From F0422 sp003992255 (GTDB lineage Bacteria; Bacillota; Negativicutes; Veillonellales; Veillonellaceae): 64,000 nucleotides of DNA. The position numbers and the translations under genes were made by a program. This document shows, in pieces, positions 1 to 8,878 of the stretch (positions are counted from its first letter, which is position 1; each line of letters opens with the position of its first letter). The DNA is taken from the NCBI RefSeq assembly GCF_003992255.1, contig NZ_RQVA01000001.1:62001-126000 (forward strand), written 5' to 3'. The notes under the pieces are model-generated. The model worked only from the letters and a program-made list of their open reading frames with translations, was not told where the DNA came from and made no database searches.

Positions 1-3000
1 GAAGGATGGTGTATTTCCCATAGCACGTCCAGTAGGTATAAAATTAATGCTACCAGGTACATAATTATACTGAGTGCTTCCATTCATAAACCGACCATAG
101 TCTGTTCTATTTTGTCCATAGTCTATGGATAAAGACGATTGACCCATTGTATATTTCGCACCGATACCAATCACATTAGCAAGACCTTTAAATGTAGCCG
201 AAGATGTATCGTGGCCACTTGCAAATTGTACCGTTGTACTGTCATCGCCAGTAGATTTTAAATACCAAGCTGTAAGGCCTAATTGTTTACCTACCATGTG
301 GCGAAGTTGTACATATCCAGCCCGTTTCACTGCAGGAATCACATCACGTTGTAACACAATACCTTCCGCAGGAATGATAGCACCTGTATATGGAATAAAT
401 GCTTCCCTAGGTAATTTACTATGACCATCTGTAGCCTCTAAAGCACTTACTATTTCATTGAAATACTGTGCTACAAGGTATGGATACATTCCTGATTGAT
501 ACGTTTTCGAGATCGTAGATTCACCTGGTGTGCCTACATTTAAATAGTTCATTTCGTATAATGCATCACCAGCTTTAGCTAAATCTTCATCTTTAAAGGT
601 AATATCTTTCACTGTACCATGTTCACCTACAGAGTTTTTAGCTATTTCCATTGCTCGTTCTTTGTAGGCCTTAATGATTTCTTCTTTATTGGATTCAAAC
701 CATTTTTTGAGATATTCTTTTCTATCTTTACCCATTACAGCCGAATCAGAAATTTTCAATTTAAATAGTGGATTATCTAGGTTTGCACCGCTTGGGTTGG
801 CCTTAGGTTTTGTATAAAATGTGTTGGAATCCACTGGATCTTCATAGTCTGCATCCTCATCTTCATCATGATGAATAGATGTACCAGTATATCTAAATTC
901 AATATCCGGCAACTTAATCGGAACCGTAATTTCTTCATCCGCTTTTTTAGCCACATTGTACTTCTTAAAGCCTTTATCCTTGCCATACGCCTTTATAGCA
1001 ATCTCTTGCATACGAGCAACAACACCATATTGGGCCTCGATATTGGCATCTAATTTAGTAGTAACCTCTTCAAGTTCTTTTGTTTTTGCCTCAATATCTT
1101 TTCGATATTGCTCTTTCTTTTCAGGCGTATCGGCAATGTATTCATTGTCCATTTCATCTTTCAATGTAGCAATATCACTAGCAAATTCTTCTTTCTTGTC
1201 GCTTAATGATTTGTAATCCCCTTGTAGCGCTTTCAACTGTTGATAGAAGTTAATTGTATTAGGTGCATCTTTCACCACTTTTTCGACTTTTGCACCACCA
1301 ACTAATTTTTTATCTTCTTCGGAAAGATCTGAGTAATCAAAGGTTGTACCAACAAACTCATCTACAGTTGGAGGTCGTTTAAAGTTCGTATAAATCGCAT
1401 GCGTATATGCGGAATCTTCAATACCTGTGCTATGACGGAAGTCACCATAACCAACACGAACTTGGTCTTTTTCACCAGTCCAAACAGTTCTAATACCATC
1501 GAACTCTTTGTTAAACCAATAGCCTGTGGTACCGAATTTTTCAGTCAAACGACCAACACTGAAATCCCAATTAGAATGATGTTGTGTTACATCTAATGTG
1601 TCTAACCGAGTATGGTTAAGTCCTCTAGATCCTGTTGTTTCATGAGCTGTATCTACGCCAGATTGACCTTGAGCAGATGCTACCACTTTCACATTCGTAT
1701 TGTCATTAATACGAGCATCTACACCAAGACGTAAACGACTATGGAACCCATGTTCGTTTTTATCCTGCAAGTTTTTCAATGCCCCATCGCTAATCGAGCT
1801 GACAGCTGTCACACGGTTAGCCGGTCTATCAGACCCTAAATGGCTATCCCCACCTACACGAATATCTCCTACTAGTTGAGCACCTTGTTTTTCATGTGTA
1901 TCAAACGGTGTTTCCAAGAGAGATTCTTTCACAGATGGAACGGATGACATAGATGGTGCAGACTGCAACATTTTTTCTGTAGTAGCCTTACCATGACCAC
2001 CTATCACCTTTCCATGGTCAGTACCCGCATGTGTGGAACCATCTGGACCAAATTTTAAATTCATACCGAACCGGAATTGACGGCCTTGTAAGGCACGGTC
2101 ATCGTCACGATGATCAAATAGATTGTTCACACCAAAGTAGACAAGAGAATCCTTGTCGATTTTTTTCTGTACAATCATATTCCAAATACCATATGTTTTT
2201 GTTTTATACATATCTGCCGTTTTTTTGCGGTTGAATTCATAGGTAATGATGGATTTATCATTATTTTCTGGGTTCACTTGAGATGTAATATAATTACCGC
2301 CACCAGATACAGAGTTACTGTCTAGCATATTGTAGTAGTAATCTGTCCAAATATTACCGCTCCAACCGCTCACTTTATCTTCCAATTCTAGACCTAAGTC
2401 TAATTTATGCATTGGTTTATCTAACAAGCGTTTTGGCATATCTGGATTGGATTTATTGACCGCATCTAAATAAGTATAACCAAATTTCAATTTCGCATGG
2501 TTACCCAATCGTTGTTTTACTTCTAATTCAAGACCATTTATACGGGCTTTACCAATGTTTTTGAAAGTGTACAACAAGTCCGGTGCATGGGCATACTTCG
2601 TTGCACCAAAGAATGTGCTTTCATCAAGGTATGGATAGAAATCCATGAGATGCCCAGTATTAGCTATAGTCATATAGTTACGAATTTGATTGCGGAACGC
2701 CGTCAATTTCATATAGGTATTTTTATTTTCCCCTTCAAAGGAGATATCAATGTTTTTAGATGTTTCTGGTTGTAGATTAGGATTGCCCACCCAGTACCAA
2801 CCTAAACGAGCACGACCGCCAGACAAAGGAGCCACATTGGTGATAGTAGGGCCAAACATTTCCCAGTTATAATATAGTTCACCCATGCCAGGCTCTGTAT
2901 AACTAGTACCAATATTGGCTTTCAATCGACGATGCGCATTGCCCCCCACATTATGAGTGACCCCAACATTAAATGTCATATGAGATCCGAACAAATCGCT

Positions 3001-4851
3001 ATGATCTAAGCGTACAATTGGTTGTAAAATAGTATTTTTGTTGAGTTGCCATGTATCTTGGATGAAGAAATGTTGTTTTTTAAGACTCGCGCTACCTACC
3101 GTTTGTTGGTTGATACGTTTATTATATTCATCTTTGAAATGACCGCCATTAAATTGAGGTCGTACAATTTTGAAAGACGGATCTTCCATGTAATAGAATA
3201 AAGCTAAATAATCTTTATTAATTACAGGTGGTTTGACCCCATCAATGGTTTCAGTACCTTGATGACCTGGTCCGAATTTAGCAATCAATTCTTTATTATA
3301 CGGAATTTCATTTAATTTATCGTTAAATGCCTTGAATCGTTTCAATGCTTCTGGATTACGGGATTCCATATTGTTTGGTGTATATCCAGAGTTATACACA
3401 AGGCCATGGAAAGCAGCAGGGTCTAGATTAGCCTCTGGGTCTAAATAGTTTTTGAAATCTTCATAAGTAAACTCTGGTACACTCGTTTTATCTGTATGAT
3501 CGTAACCATACCATTCTTTTTCTTTATCCCATTGCAATACGCCATCACTATTTTCTTTGAAAGAATGACGATAAATGGTACTTTCTGGTTTACCATGTTT
3601 TACAGCTAAACTTTTATCATAGTCCCATGGATCAATATTTCTAACCCATGTATGAGGTGCACTTTTTAGACGGCTACCTTCGCCACTTTCAGAGGTATAG
3701 CCGATGCCATAGGAAACTAGATGGTTATCATTGACTTGCGTATCTCCAGTAATATCAAGACTCCATTGTTTATGGTCCACATTATCTACATAATTTAATG
3801 TGTTTTTACCTTCATAATTACTGCGACCAAAATCACTAGTCAACGTAACATCATCTTCTTTTGTGCGCGTGTAGTTTAGTTCAACTTTCCAGTTGCTTTT
3901 TTCATCTTGTCCTGTATAGGATAGATTACTCTTATCTCTGTCCAAGTTGCGTTTATAGTGCACTTGTGGCTCATCTTCAGAGTTTGTCCTCTTAATAAAG
4001 CGCTCTAACTTTTCATTGTATCGATCAGCACTGAATGTGAAAGAGTTTCGATCATTTACATCGTAAATAGCTGCCATTCCTAAATTGGAGTTATTGCCAT
4101 AATAACGAAGAGAGTTTTTAGGAAATACCTCATTCACAGCGGCATTGCCGAAAGGAACTTCTTTTCGTTCGTTAGCGGCATATACAGGTACGATATCTCG
4201 TTTACTGCCGTGAATGTTGACACGCAAGTTTCCATGTTGACCAGAATCAGCACGCATGAAGAAATTACTATATGGGAACGGTGTTTGGTCACCACGAGAG
4301 CGTAGGCTTTCCGCATTCACTCGGATATTTGCGGTCTTATTTGGTTTGTTAGTAATGACATTAATAACACCGCCAATCGCATCGGATCCATATTTGGCAC
4401 TCGCTGCACCTTGAATAATCTCAATGCGTTCTACATTTTCTGTACCCAACCGTTGTAACTCATCACCTTGACCTTGGTACTTAGCAAATTCCCCCATCAC
4501 AGGTTGTCCATCCACTAATATCAACGTATGACGTGGCTCAGATCCACGAATCGATACACCGACACGGCCCATACTATCCACTGTGCGAGTCACACCAGCC
4601 TGAGTAAATACAATATCTTCTACTGACTTAGCCTGCTTTTGCTCAATATCTTTCTTGGTAATGATTTGCACTTGTTGAGATGTATATTTTGCTTCTTCTT
4701 GTGCTCTATCTGCGGTAACATATACAGAGCCCTCTCCATATACAGGTGCAAACCCTCCCAACAAATACCATGAACATGCCATCCAACTCATGACAGCACC
4801 AGTCAATAGGCGTTTTTGATACGGTTTATGATAATGCATTGCATCCACCAT
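1..4851 (-). CDS. TonB-dependent receptor fused to a porin-like C-terminal region (partial, C-terminus beyond window)
   Basis: The frame is open from the start at 4851 to base 1: 1617 codons, no in-frame stop, checked triplet by triplet. Residues 1 to about 40 look like a signal peptide, followed by a TonB-box-like SVYVTA. A plug domain (RGSEPRHTLILVDGQP, then RIEIIQGAASAKYGSDAIGG) spans about 65-165. The receptor barrel ends near residue 934 with GRQFRFGMNLKF, a typical receptor terminus. The chain then continues for over 680 residues: a His/Gly-rich linker, strand-rich segments (RLRLGVDARINDNTNVKV; VGRLTEKFGTTGYWFNKEFD), a charged coiled coil at about 1173-1276, an acidic patch, and segments such as GIGAKYTMGQSSLSIDYGQN that resemble Negativicute OmpM-type porins. 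The start could instead be Met5. The ligand is unknown; neighbours suggest heme, corrinoid or metal. The fusion is seen directly, the porin assignment is pattern recognition. Confidence 0.85.
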   Translation of the reverse strand, partial: MVDAMHYHKPYQKRLLTGAVMSWMACSWYLLGGFAPVYGEGSVYVTADRAQEEAKYTSQQVQIITKKDIEQKQAKSVEDIVFTQAGVTRTVDSMGRVGVSIRGSEPRHTLILVDGQPVMGEFAKYQGQGDELQRLGTENVERIEIIQGAASAKYGSDAIGGVINVITNKPNKTANIRVNAESLRSRGDQTPFPYSNFFMRADSGQHGNLRVNIHGSKRDIVPVYAANERKEVPFGNAAVNEVFPKNSLRYYGNNSNLGMAAIYDVNDRNSFTFSADRYNEKLERFIKRTNSEDEPQVHYKRNLDRDKSNLSYTGQDEKSNWKVELNYTRTKEDDVTLTSDFGRSNYEGKNTLNYVDNVDHKQWSLDITGDTQVNDNHLVSYGIGYTSESGEGSRLKSAPHTWVRNIDPWDYDKSLAVKHGKPESTIYRHSFKENSDGVLQWDKEKEWYGYDHTDKTSVPEFTYEDFKNYLDPEANLDPAAFHGLVYNSGYTPNNMESRNPEALKRFKAFNDKLNEIPYNKELIAKFGPGHQGTETIDGVKPPVINKDYLALFYYMEDPSFKIVRPQFNGGHFKDEYNKRINQQTVGSASLKKQHFFIQDTWQLNKNTILQPIVRLDHSDLFGSHMTFNVGVTHNVGGNAHRRLKANIGTSYTEPGMGELYYNWEMFGPTITNVAPLSGGRARLGWYWVGNPNLQPETSKNIDISFEGENKNTYMKLTAFRNQIRNYMTIANTGHLMDFYPYLDESTFFGATKYAHAPDLLYTFKNIGKARINGLELEVKQRLGNHAKLKFGYTYLDAVNKSNPDMPKRLLDKPMHKLDLGLELEDKVSGWSGNIWTDYYYNMLDSNSVSGGGNYITSQVNPENNDKSIITYEFNRKKTADMYKTKTYGIWNMIVQKKIDKDSLVYFGVNNLFDHRDDDRALQGRQFRFGMNLKFGPDGSTHAGTDHGKVIGGHGKATTEKMLQSAPSMSSVPSVKESLLETPFDTHEKQGAQLVGDIRVGGDSHLGSDRPANRVTAVSSISDGALKNLQDKNEHGFHSRLRLGVDARINDNTNVKVVASAQGQSGVDTAHETTGSRGLNHTRLDTLDVTQHHSNWDFSVGRLTEKFGTTGYWFNKEFDGIRTVWTGEKDQVRVGYGDFRHSTGIEDSAYTHAIYTNFKRPPTVDEFVGTTFDYSDLSEEDKKLVGGAKVEKVVKDAPNTINFYQQLKALQGDYKSLSDKKEEFASDIATLKDEMDNEYIADTPEKKEQYRKDIEAKTKELEEVTTKLDANIEAQYGVVARMQEIAIKAYGKDKGFKKYNVAKKADEEITVPIKLPDIEFRYTGTSIHHDEDEDADYEDPVDSNTFYTKPKANPSGANLDNPLFKLKISDSAVMGKDRKEYLKKWFESNKEEIIKAYKERAMEIAKNSVGEHGTVKDITFKDEDLAKAGDALYEMNYLNVGTPGESTISKTYQSGMYPYLVAQYFNEIVSALEATDGHSKLPREAFIPYTGAIIPAEGIVLQRDVIPAVKRAGYVQLRHMVGKQLGLTAWYLKSTGDDSTTVQFASGHDTSSATFKGLANVIGIGAKYTMGQSSLSIDYGQNRTDYGRFMNGSTQYNYVPGSINFIPTGRAMGNTPSF

Positions 4852-4875
4852 CTTCCTTTTCTAACAGAAAATAAA

Positions 4876-4924
4876 TGATAACGTTAATCGTTTTTATTAT
4901 AATACTACCAACAAATCATATCTA
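4876..4924 (-). promoter_or_regulatory. Candidate promoter and Fur-like box of the TonB receptor gene
   Basis: On the minus strand a TATAAT (4896-4901) lies 17 bp from a weak -35, TAGATA (4919-4924). Between the -10 and the start codon is TGATAACGTTAATCG (4876-4890), matching 10 of 14 informative positions of the TGATAAT-N-ATTATCA Fur core. Iron repression would fit a TonB receptor. The similarity is partial. Confidence 0.4.
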
Positions 4925-4973
4925 CTCCATATGGTTTTCAAATGCTCCATTTGATTCACAAATTGTAAAATTA

Positions 4974-4989
4974 TGTGATATCTATCACT
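4974..4989. promoter_or_regulatory. CRP/FNR-type inverted repeat in the receptor-cbiK divergent region
   Basis: TGTGA-N6-TCACT matches 9 of 10 conserved positions of the TGTGA-N6-TCACA site of the CRP/FNR family. It sits about 90 bp upstream of the cbiK -35 and about 50 bp upstream of the receptor -35, so it could serve either gene. No regulator gene is in the window. Confidence 0.35.
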
Positions 4990-5078
4990 ATTCATATCTG
5001 ATATCTAATTAATCCTATGCCAATATGATTGCACCTTATCATTATAGCTAACTTTCATTATTACATATCCATAATTCA

Positions 5079-5107
5079 TTGACACTTGTCACAGATAAGA
5101 ATATAAT
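5079..5107 (+). promoter_or_regulatory. Consensus sigma-70 promoter of cbiK with overlapping inverted repeat
   Basis: A perfect TTGACA (5079-5084) and a perfect TATAAT (5102-5107) are separated by 17 bp. The inverted repeat TGACA-CT-TGTCA (5080-5091) overlaps the -35 and enters the spacer, where a repressor would act. The rest of 4852-5181 holds no gene. Confidence 0.75.
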
Positions 5108-5181
5108 AAATGTAAGTATGAATAGGGCAATAAATATTCATGCTTTTGGGTATATTCTAGTTTTAGGTAAGGAGAGTTATT

Positions 5182-6177
5182 ATGAAATCCCTTTCAAAAA
5201 GCGCTATGATTGCAGCATTAGCAGTAACTGCAGCATTTGGCGTATCTCAATCTGCTGATGCAGCGTACATGTTAAATTCTGAAGTAAAAGATGCAACTCC
5301 AGCATTACAAGAAGCAGCTTCCATTGGTGTTCGTTCCTACGAAAATCCAATGATGCAAAACGCTGAAAACAAAGATGCCATTGTAGTTATGTCCTTTGGC
5401 ACTACTTTCAAAGATACTCGTGCTAAAACAATTGATGCAACAATCAATGAAATCAAAGCACAGCATCCAAATGTAAAAGTAGTCACTGCTTTCACATCCC
5501 ATATCATCATTGATCGCATCAAAGAAAAAGAAGGTATTACATACCCTACTCCAGAAGAAGCCTTAGACCAATTAAAAGCTGATGGATACACTCGTGTTGC
5601 TTTGACAACATTAAACATGATTCCTGGTATGGAATATAACTATGCAGGCGCTGTATTCAACCATCATAAACAAGACTTCAAAAAAATGACATTAGGTGTA
5701 CCTTTAATGTACTGGATGGGTCAAGAAGACCAACGCGATGATGTGGAACAAGCATTGAAAGCATTCTCTTCTCAATTCCCTATGGTTCAAACAAAAGATT
5801 CTGCTGTATTGATTATGGCTCATGGTACTCCAGATCCTTCTAATGCATACTACGCAGTTATCCAAGACCGCATTGACTCTATGGGACTTAAAAATACATA
5901 CCTTTACACAGTTGAAGGATGGCCAAATCTTGAAACAGTGATCCCTCAATTAAAAGAAAAAGGCATTAAACATGTTACATTAATGCCATTAATGATGGTT
6001 GCTGGTGACCATGCAAACAACGACATGGCTGGTGACGAACCTGATTCACACAAAAGCATCCTTATGAAAGAAGGCTTCACTGTAGATACATATCTTCATG
6101 GTGCTGGCGAAAACCAACAAATCCGTGATATCTTTGCTGAACGTGCTTCTGAAGCATATGATGCATTAGTAAAATAA
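5182..6177 (+). CDS. cbiK: Exported CbiK-family sirohydrochlorin cobaltochelatase / tetrapyrrole chelatase
   Basis: A 331-residue CbiK-family protein with a cleavable signal peptide (residues 1 to about 27, ending SQSADA before AYML), so it should act in the periplasm. Family members insert or remove a divalent metal in a tetrapyrrole. Two likely metal-ligand histidines are visible: His214 in MAHGTPDPSNAYY and His277 in VAGDHANND, at the spacing usual in CbiK. Known exported relatives are Desulfovibrio CbiKP and the Porphyromonas heme protein IhtB. Cytoplasmic cobalamin synthesis would not need an exported chelatase, so a role in heme or corrinoid acquisition with the neighbouring receptor and binding protein is at least as likely (inference). 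A good ribosome site (AAGGAGAG) precedes the ATG. Confidence 0.88.
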   Translation: MKSLSKSAMIAALAVTAAFGVSQSADAAYMLNSEVKDATPALQEAASIGVRSYENPMMQNAENKDAIVVMSFGTTFKDTRAKTIDATINEIKAQHPNVKVVTAFTSHIIIDRIKEKEGITYPTPEEALDQLKADGYTRVALTTLNMIPGMEYNYAGAVFNHHKQDFKKMTLGVPLMYWMGQEDQRDDVEQALKAFSSQFPMVQTKDSAVLIMAHGTPDPSNAYYAVIQDRIDSMGLKNTYLYTVEGWPNLETVIPQLKEKGIKHVTLMPLMMVAGDHANNDMAGDEPDSHKSILMKEGFTVDTYLHGAGENQQIRDIFAERASEAYDALVK

Positions 6178-6210
6178 TCGCAATCACAATAGTATAGTAT
6201 TAAAATTTAG

Positions 6211-6238
6211 GGGGATACGTTTCGTATCCCCTTATTTG
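6211..6238 (+). terminator. Stem-loop after cbiK
   Basis: GGGGATACG (6211-6219) pairs with CGTATCCCC (6223-6231) around a TTT loop, followed by TTATTT. The T-tract is short, so termination may be partial, letting some transcription into the binding-protein gene that starts about 20 bp later. Confidence 0.6.
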
Positions 6239-6251
6239 AAAGAAATAAACA

Positions 6252-7196
6252 ATGAAAACATATTTAAAAATTTGTAGTGCTGTTCTACTCTCCACTTCTT
6301 TGTTACTAGGTGGATGTGCAAAAACAGGTCCTACTACAACAGAAACAACTCGCACTGTCTCTTACCAAGATCAGTCCTACACAATTCCTGCTAACCCTTC
6401 TAAAGTTGTAGCATTATCTAATTCCATCTCTAAAATGATTTACGCTGTTGGTGGCAAAGCCATCGCTCGTGTTGAAAGTAACGAAAAATTACCTAGTGAA
6501 ATTGAATCATTACCAAGCGTAGGCCATACAGCCAGTCCTAATATGGAACAATTAGTTGGTCTACATCCTGATTTAGTATTAGGCTTACCTAGCCAACATG
6601 AAAAATTCAAAGGGCAACTAGATAGCAATAACATCCCATCTATTTTAATTAACTATGATGGAATCAATGATAATATTCCACTATTAACATTATTGGGCAA
6701 TATTTTCCATACAGAAGATAAAGCCAAATCTGTCATCGAAGATTACAATAAAAAAATCGATACTGTGAAAGCCTCGATTCCAAAAGATAAACCTGTCAAA
6801 GTTGCTGTATTACGAGCTACTGGCAAATCGGTAACCGCAGAAACACCACTAGCAATCACCGCCTCTATGGTTCGTGAGTTAGGTATTACCAACGTAGTAG
6901 AACAACATTTGAAAGACAATGTAACTTCTAAAACAGTTCCTTATTCTCTAGAAACATTAGCAGTAGATAATCCAGATATCATTCTTGTCGTTACCATGGG
7001 TAAAAAGGATGAAATCAATGCTACCTTCGCCAAAGAAATGACTAGTAACCCAGCTTGGAATCAATTACAAGCTGTTAAAAATGATAAAGTCATCTTCTTA
7101 CCATCCCAATGGTTCTTATTGAACCCTGGACTAGAAACACCAGAAGCTATGGCTGAGTTAGCCAATATTATCTATGGTGTGAAAGTACAATTATAA
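6252..7196 (+). CDS. ABC transporter substrate-binding lipoprotein (BtuF/FhuD/FepB-type)
   Basis: The 314-residue protein has a lipoprotein signal with LLLGGC, lipidated Cys at residue 22, and the two-lobed fold of the PF01497 group: PSKVVALSNSISKMIYAVG, then LVGLHPDLVLGLPSQ, a long helix, and a C-terminal half with NPDIILVVTMG and a conserved ending around LNPGLETPEAM. Such proteins deliver heme, siderophores or corrinoids to FecCD-type permeases. The permease and ATPase at 10.0-11.8 kb are the likely partners, though on the other strand and behind the accessory insert. Downstream of cbiK by 74 bp on the same strand. No strong ribosome site is visible. The substrate cannot be read from sequence. 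Confidence 0.85.
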   Translation: MKTYLKICSAVLLSTSLLLGGCAKTGPTTTETTRTVSYQDQSYTIPANPSKVVALSNSISKMIYAVGGKAIARVESNEKLPSEIESLPSVGHTASPNMEQLVGLHPDLVLGLPSQHEKFKGQLDSNNIPSILINYDGINDNIPLLTLLGNIFHTEDKAKSVIEDYNKKIDTVKASIPKDKPVKVAVLRATGKSVTAETPLAITASMVRELGITNVVEQHLKDNVTSKTVPYSLETLAVDNPDIILVVTMGKKDEINATFAKEMTSNPAWNQLQAVKNDKVIFLPSQWFLLNPGLETPEAMAELANIIYGVKVQL

Positions 7197-7200
7197 ACGA

Positions 7201-7254
7201 TAAAATGCATGCTAACGTATATAGCAATCTATATACTGTATAGCATGCATTTTA
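7201..7254. terminator. Long stem-loop after the binding-protein gene
   Basis: Fourteen-bp perfect arms (TAAAATGCATGCTA, 7201-7214, and its complement, 7241-7254) enclose a second 8-bp stem GTATATAG/CTATATAC with a CAAT loop. The A and T runs at the ends suit bidirectional termination. The rest of 7255-7480 is AT-rich with no gene. Confidence 0.6.
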
Positions 7255-7480
7255 ATTTGCTATCTTGTTGCTTTCATTCTCAACTGCTTACAAATTGTAA
7301 GCAGTTCACTTCCTTCTCCTTTTAATCTCTTTTGAATTTATTTCGCACCTATATGTTACTTCAAACTTCCTATTTCGTCTTCTACTTGCAATTTAAGTAC
7401 ATTTTATATCGTCAAAATTGTACATTCTTATATTGACATTTACACAAAATATTCTAATAGTTACCCTTTAATTTTAAATT

Positions 7481-7954
7481 TTAACTTTCCCAAGAAATAT
7501 CTATAATATCAAGACTGTCATCAAATTTAACAGCTAAAATTTCATCACTTTCTTCTGGAGAAATCATATAATCTACAATCATTATATTCTCTCCATCTAC
7601 CCATAATCCAATATTCGTAACTTTCATACATTGTACAAATTCATTTACATCTTCTGGTAAATCAAGTTCTAATTCTTCTTTATGAAATGTAATATATGTA
7701 TTATCTTCTAATAGATATTCTCCTATTACTTTTCTAGCTTTTTTGTTATATTCACCAAAATTTTGTAAAAACTTCGTAAAATTATCTAATAATTCTGTTG
7801 TGATTTTAGCTGGTTTACCATACCAAAGTGTTGTATTAATTCCATTTATCTCTTCTTCCCACAATACAACAACATCGTTACTAAATCCCATACCATCGTC
7901 TAATCCATTTACTAAATCTAATTCTCCAAAAAATTCATGTTTTATTCTTTCCAT
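7481..7954 (-). CDS. DUF2004 family protein
   Basis: A 157-residue acidic soluble protein of unknown function. It shows the DUF2004 layout: an N-terminal HEFFGELDL, a central helix with KKARKVIGEYL, and a C-terminal MISPEESDEILAVKFD that ends in ISWES. The start has a clear GAGG six bases upstream. It lies in an AT-rich patch with the DUF4241 gene upstream and the broken KilA-N gene beyond, all on the same strand, which suggests recent acquisition. Small acidic proteins of this kind often occur near polymorphic toxin loci as candidate immunity proteins, but no toxin gene is visible here, so that role is only a possibility. Family assignment is from recalled motif pattern. Confidence 0.7.
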   Translation of the reverse strand: MERIKHEFFGELDLVNGLDDGMGFSNDVVVLWEEEINGINTTLWYGKPAKITTELLDNFTKFLQNFGEYNKKARKVIGEYLLEDNTYITFHKEELELDLPEDVNEFVQCMKVTNIGLWVDGENIMIVDYMISPEESDEILAVKFDDSLDIIDISWES

Positions 7955-8007
7955 ATTCTACCTCATTACAATTTTTATTTATTCTGTAAATTCACTTGTT
8001 ACATCTA

Positions 8008-8023
8008 TCTAATTTAAATTAGA
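8008..8023. repeat. 16-bp palindrome between the DUF4241 and DUF2004 genes
   Basis: TCTAATTTAAATTAGA is a perfect palindrome in the 89-bp gap between the two genes. Its AT-rich stem could be a weak terminator or an operator. No T-run follows. Confidence 0.4.
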
Positions 8024-8043
8024 CTTTATATCCCCCTTTGAAA

Positions 8044-8757
8044 TTAATTTATCGGTATATACTCTAAAACAATATCACAAAGATTTCCCTTTTCATCATA
8101 CCCAAAATATACAGGATACTGTCCATCTCCAAAACCAGACTGAATCATAGGAATTGATAAATCTGTATTAGGAATTTTAAAGTTTATCCAGTCTCCATCT
8201 TCTCTTTGAAATTTTGGATATTTCATAGCATTTTCTTTAAACTCCTTTGCAAAAAAATCATTATAAATATTTTTTTCAGTATTTTCTTTATACCACTTCT
8301 CTACAAAATCACAATATTTATCTCTTGTTTCTACATCAACTATAGTTGCCAATCCTGCATCAACCATAAATCCAAAAATACTTTCATTATCTACACCTTC
8401 TAGGTTTTCATCACCTTTTAAAGCTTCGTAATAAATCACAGGCTTATATTCATTAAATTTTACTCTTGTAAGTACATAACGATAGTGTTCTTCTTCGATT
8501 TCTGCTACCAAAGTTTCAATACTATACTTTCCTCTTGGTACTTTGGTTAAGTAAGGTTTTTCTGTTCTACTCAGCCAAACCAAAGGATCTCTTACCAAAA
8601 GTTCTCCCGTAGGAAATATGATTTCTCCCATTTCTAAAACAAATAATTTTTTTCCATGAATTTCATTTTTTTCAAAAACTTCTGCATAGTTCGTAGGGGC
8701 AACTAATAAATGTTTTACTGTTTCATATTTTTCAATCCATTCTTTTGTTGTATTCAT
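8044..8757 (-). CDS. DUF4241 family protein
   Basis: A 237-residue soluble protein of unknown function. Features matching DUF4241 are the early FPTGELLVRDPLVW, the PRGKYSIETLVAEI segment, FGFMVDAGLATIVD in the middle, and a C-terminal SGFGDGQYPVYFGYDEKG. An AAAGGAG lies five bases before the ATG. The gene is AT-rich like its neighbours and is transcribed with the DUF2004 gene 89 bp downstream. DUF4241 proteins are scattered among bacteria in small accessory clusters; a toxin-immunity or stress role has been guessed at for such genes but nothing here proves it. Confidence 0.7.
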   Translation of the reverse strand: MNTTKEWIEKYETVKHLLVAPTNYAEVFEKNEIHGKKLFVLEMGEIIFPTGELLVRDPLVWLSRTEKPYLTKVPRGKYSIETLVAEIEEEHYRYVLTRVKFNEYKPVIYYEALKGDENLEGVDNESIFGFMVDAGLATIVDVETRDKYCDFVEKWYKENTEKNIYNDFFAKEFKENAMKYPKFQREDGDWINFKIPNTDLSIPMIQSGFGDGQYPVYFGYDEKGNLCDIVLEYIPIN

Positions 8758-8878
8758 ATATACTCCTTTAAAAATTTATTGTTCTACCCTATTCCTAATC
8801 TTTCACCACGTATTTTAAAAGTAGTATCCATATCAAATATCTTGCTTTTGAAATTTAGACAGTGTAAAATTTTTTACT

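Noticed and set aside
2041..2100. Frameshift or missed stop joining the receptor to the porin-like part
   Set aside because: I read the triplets across the junction and through to both ends: no stop, and the same frame gives sensible protein on both sides.
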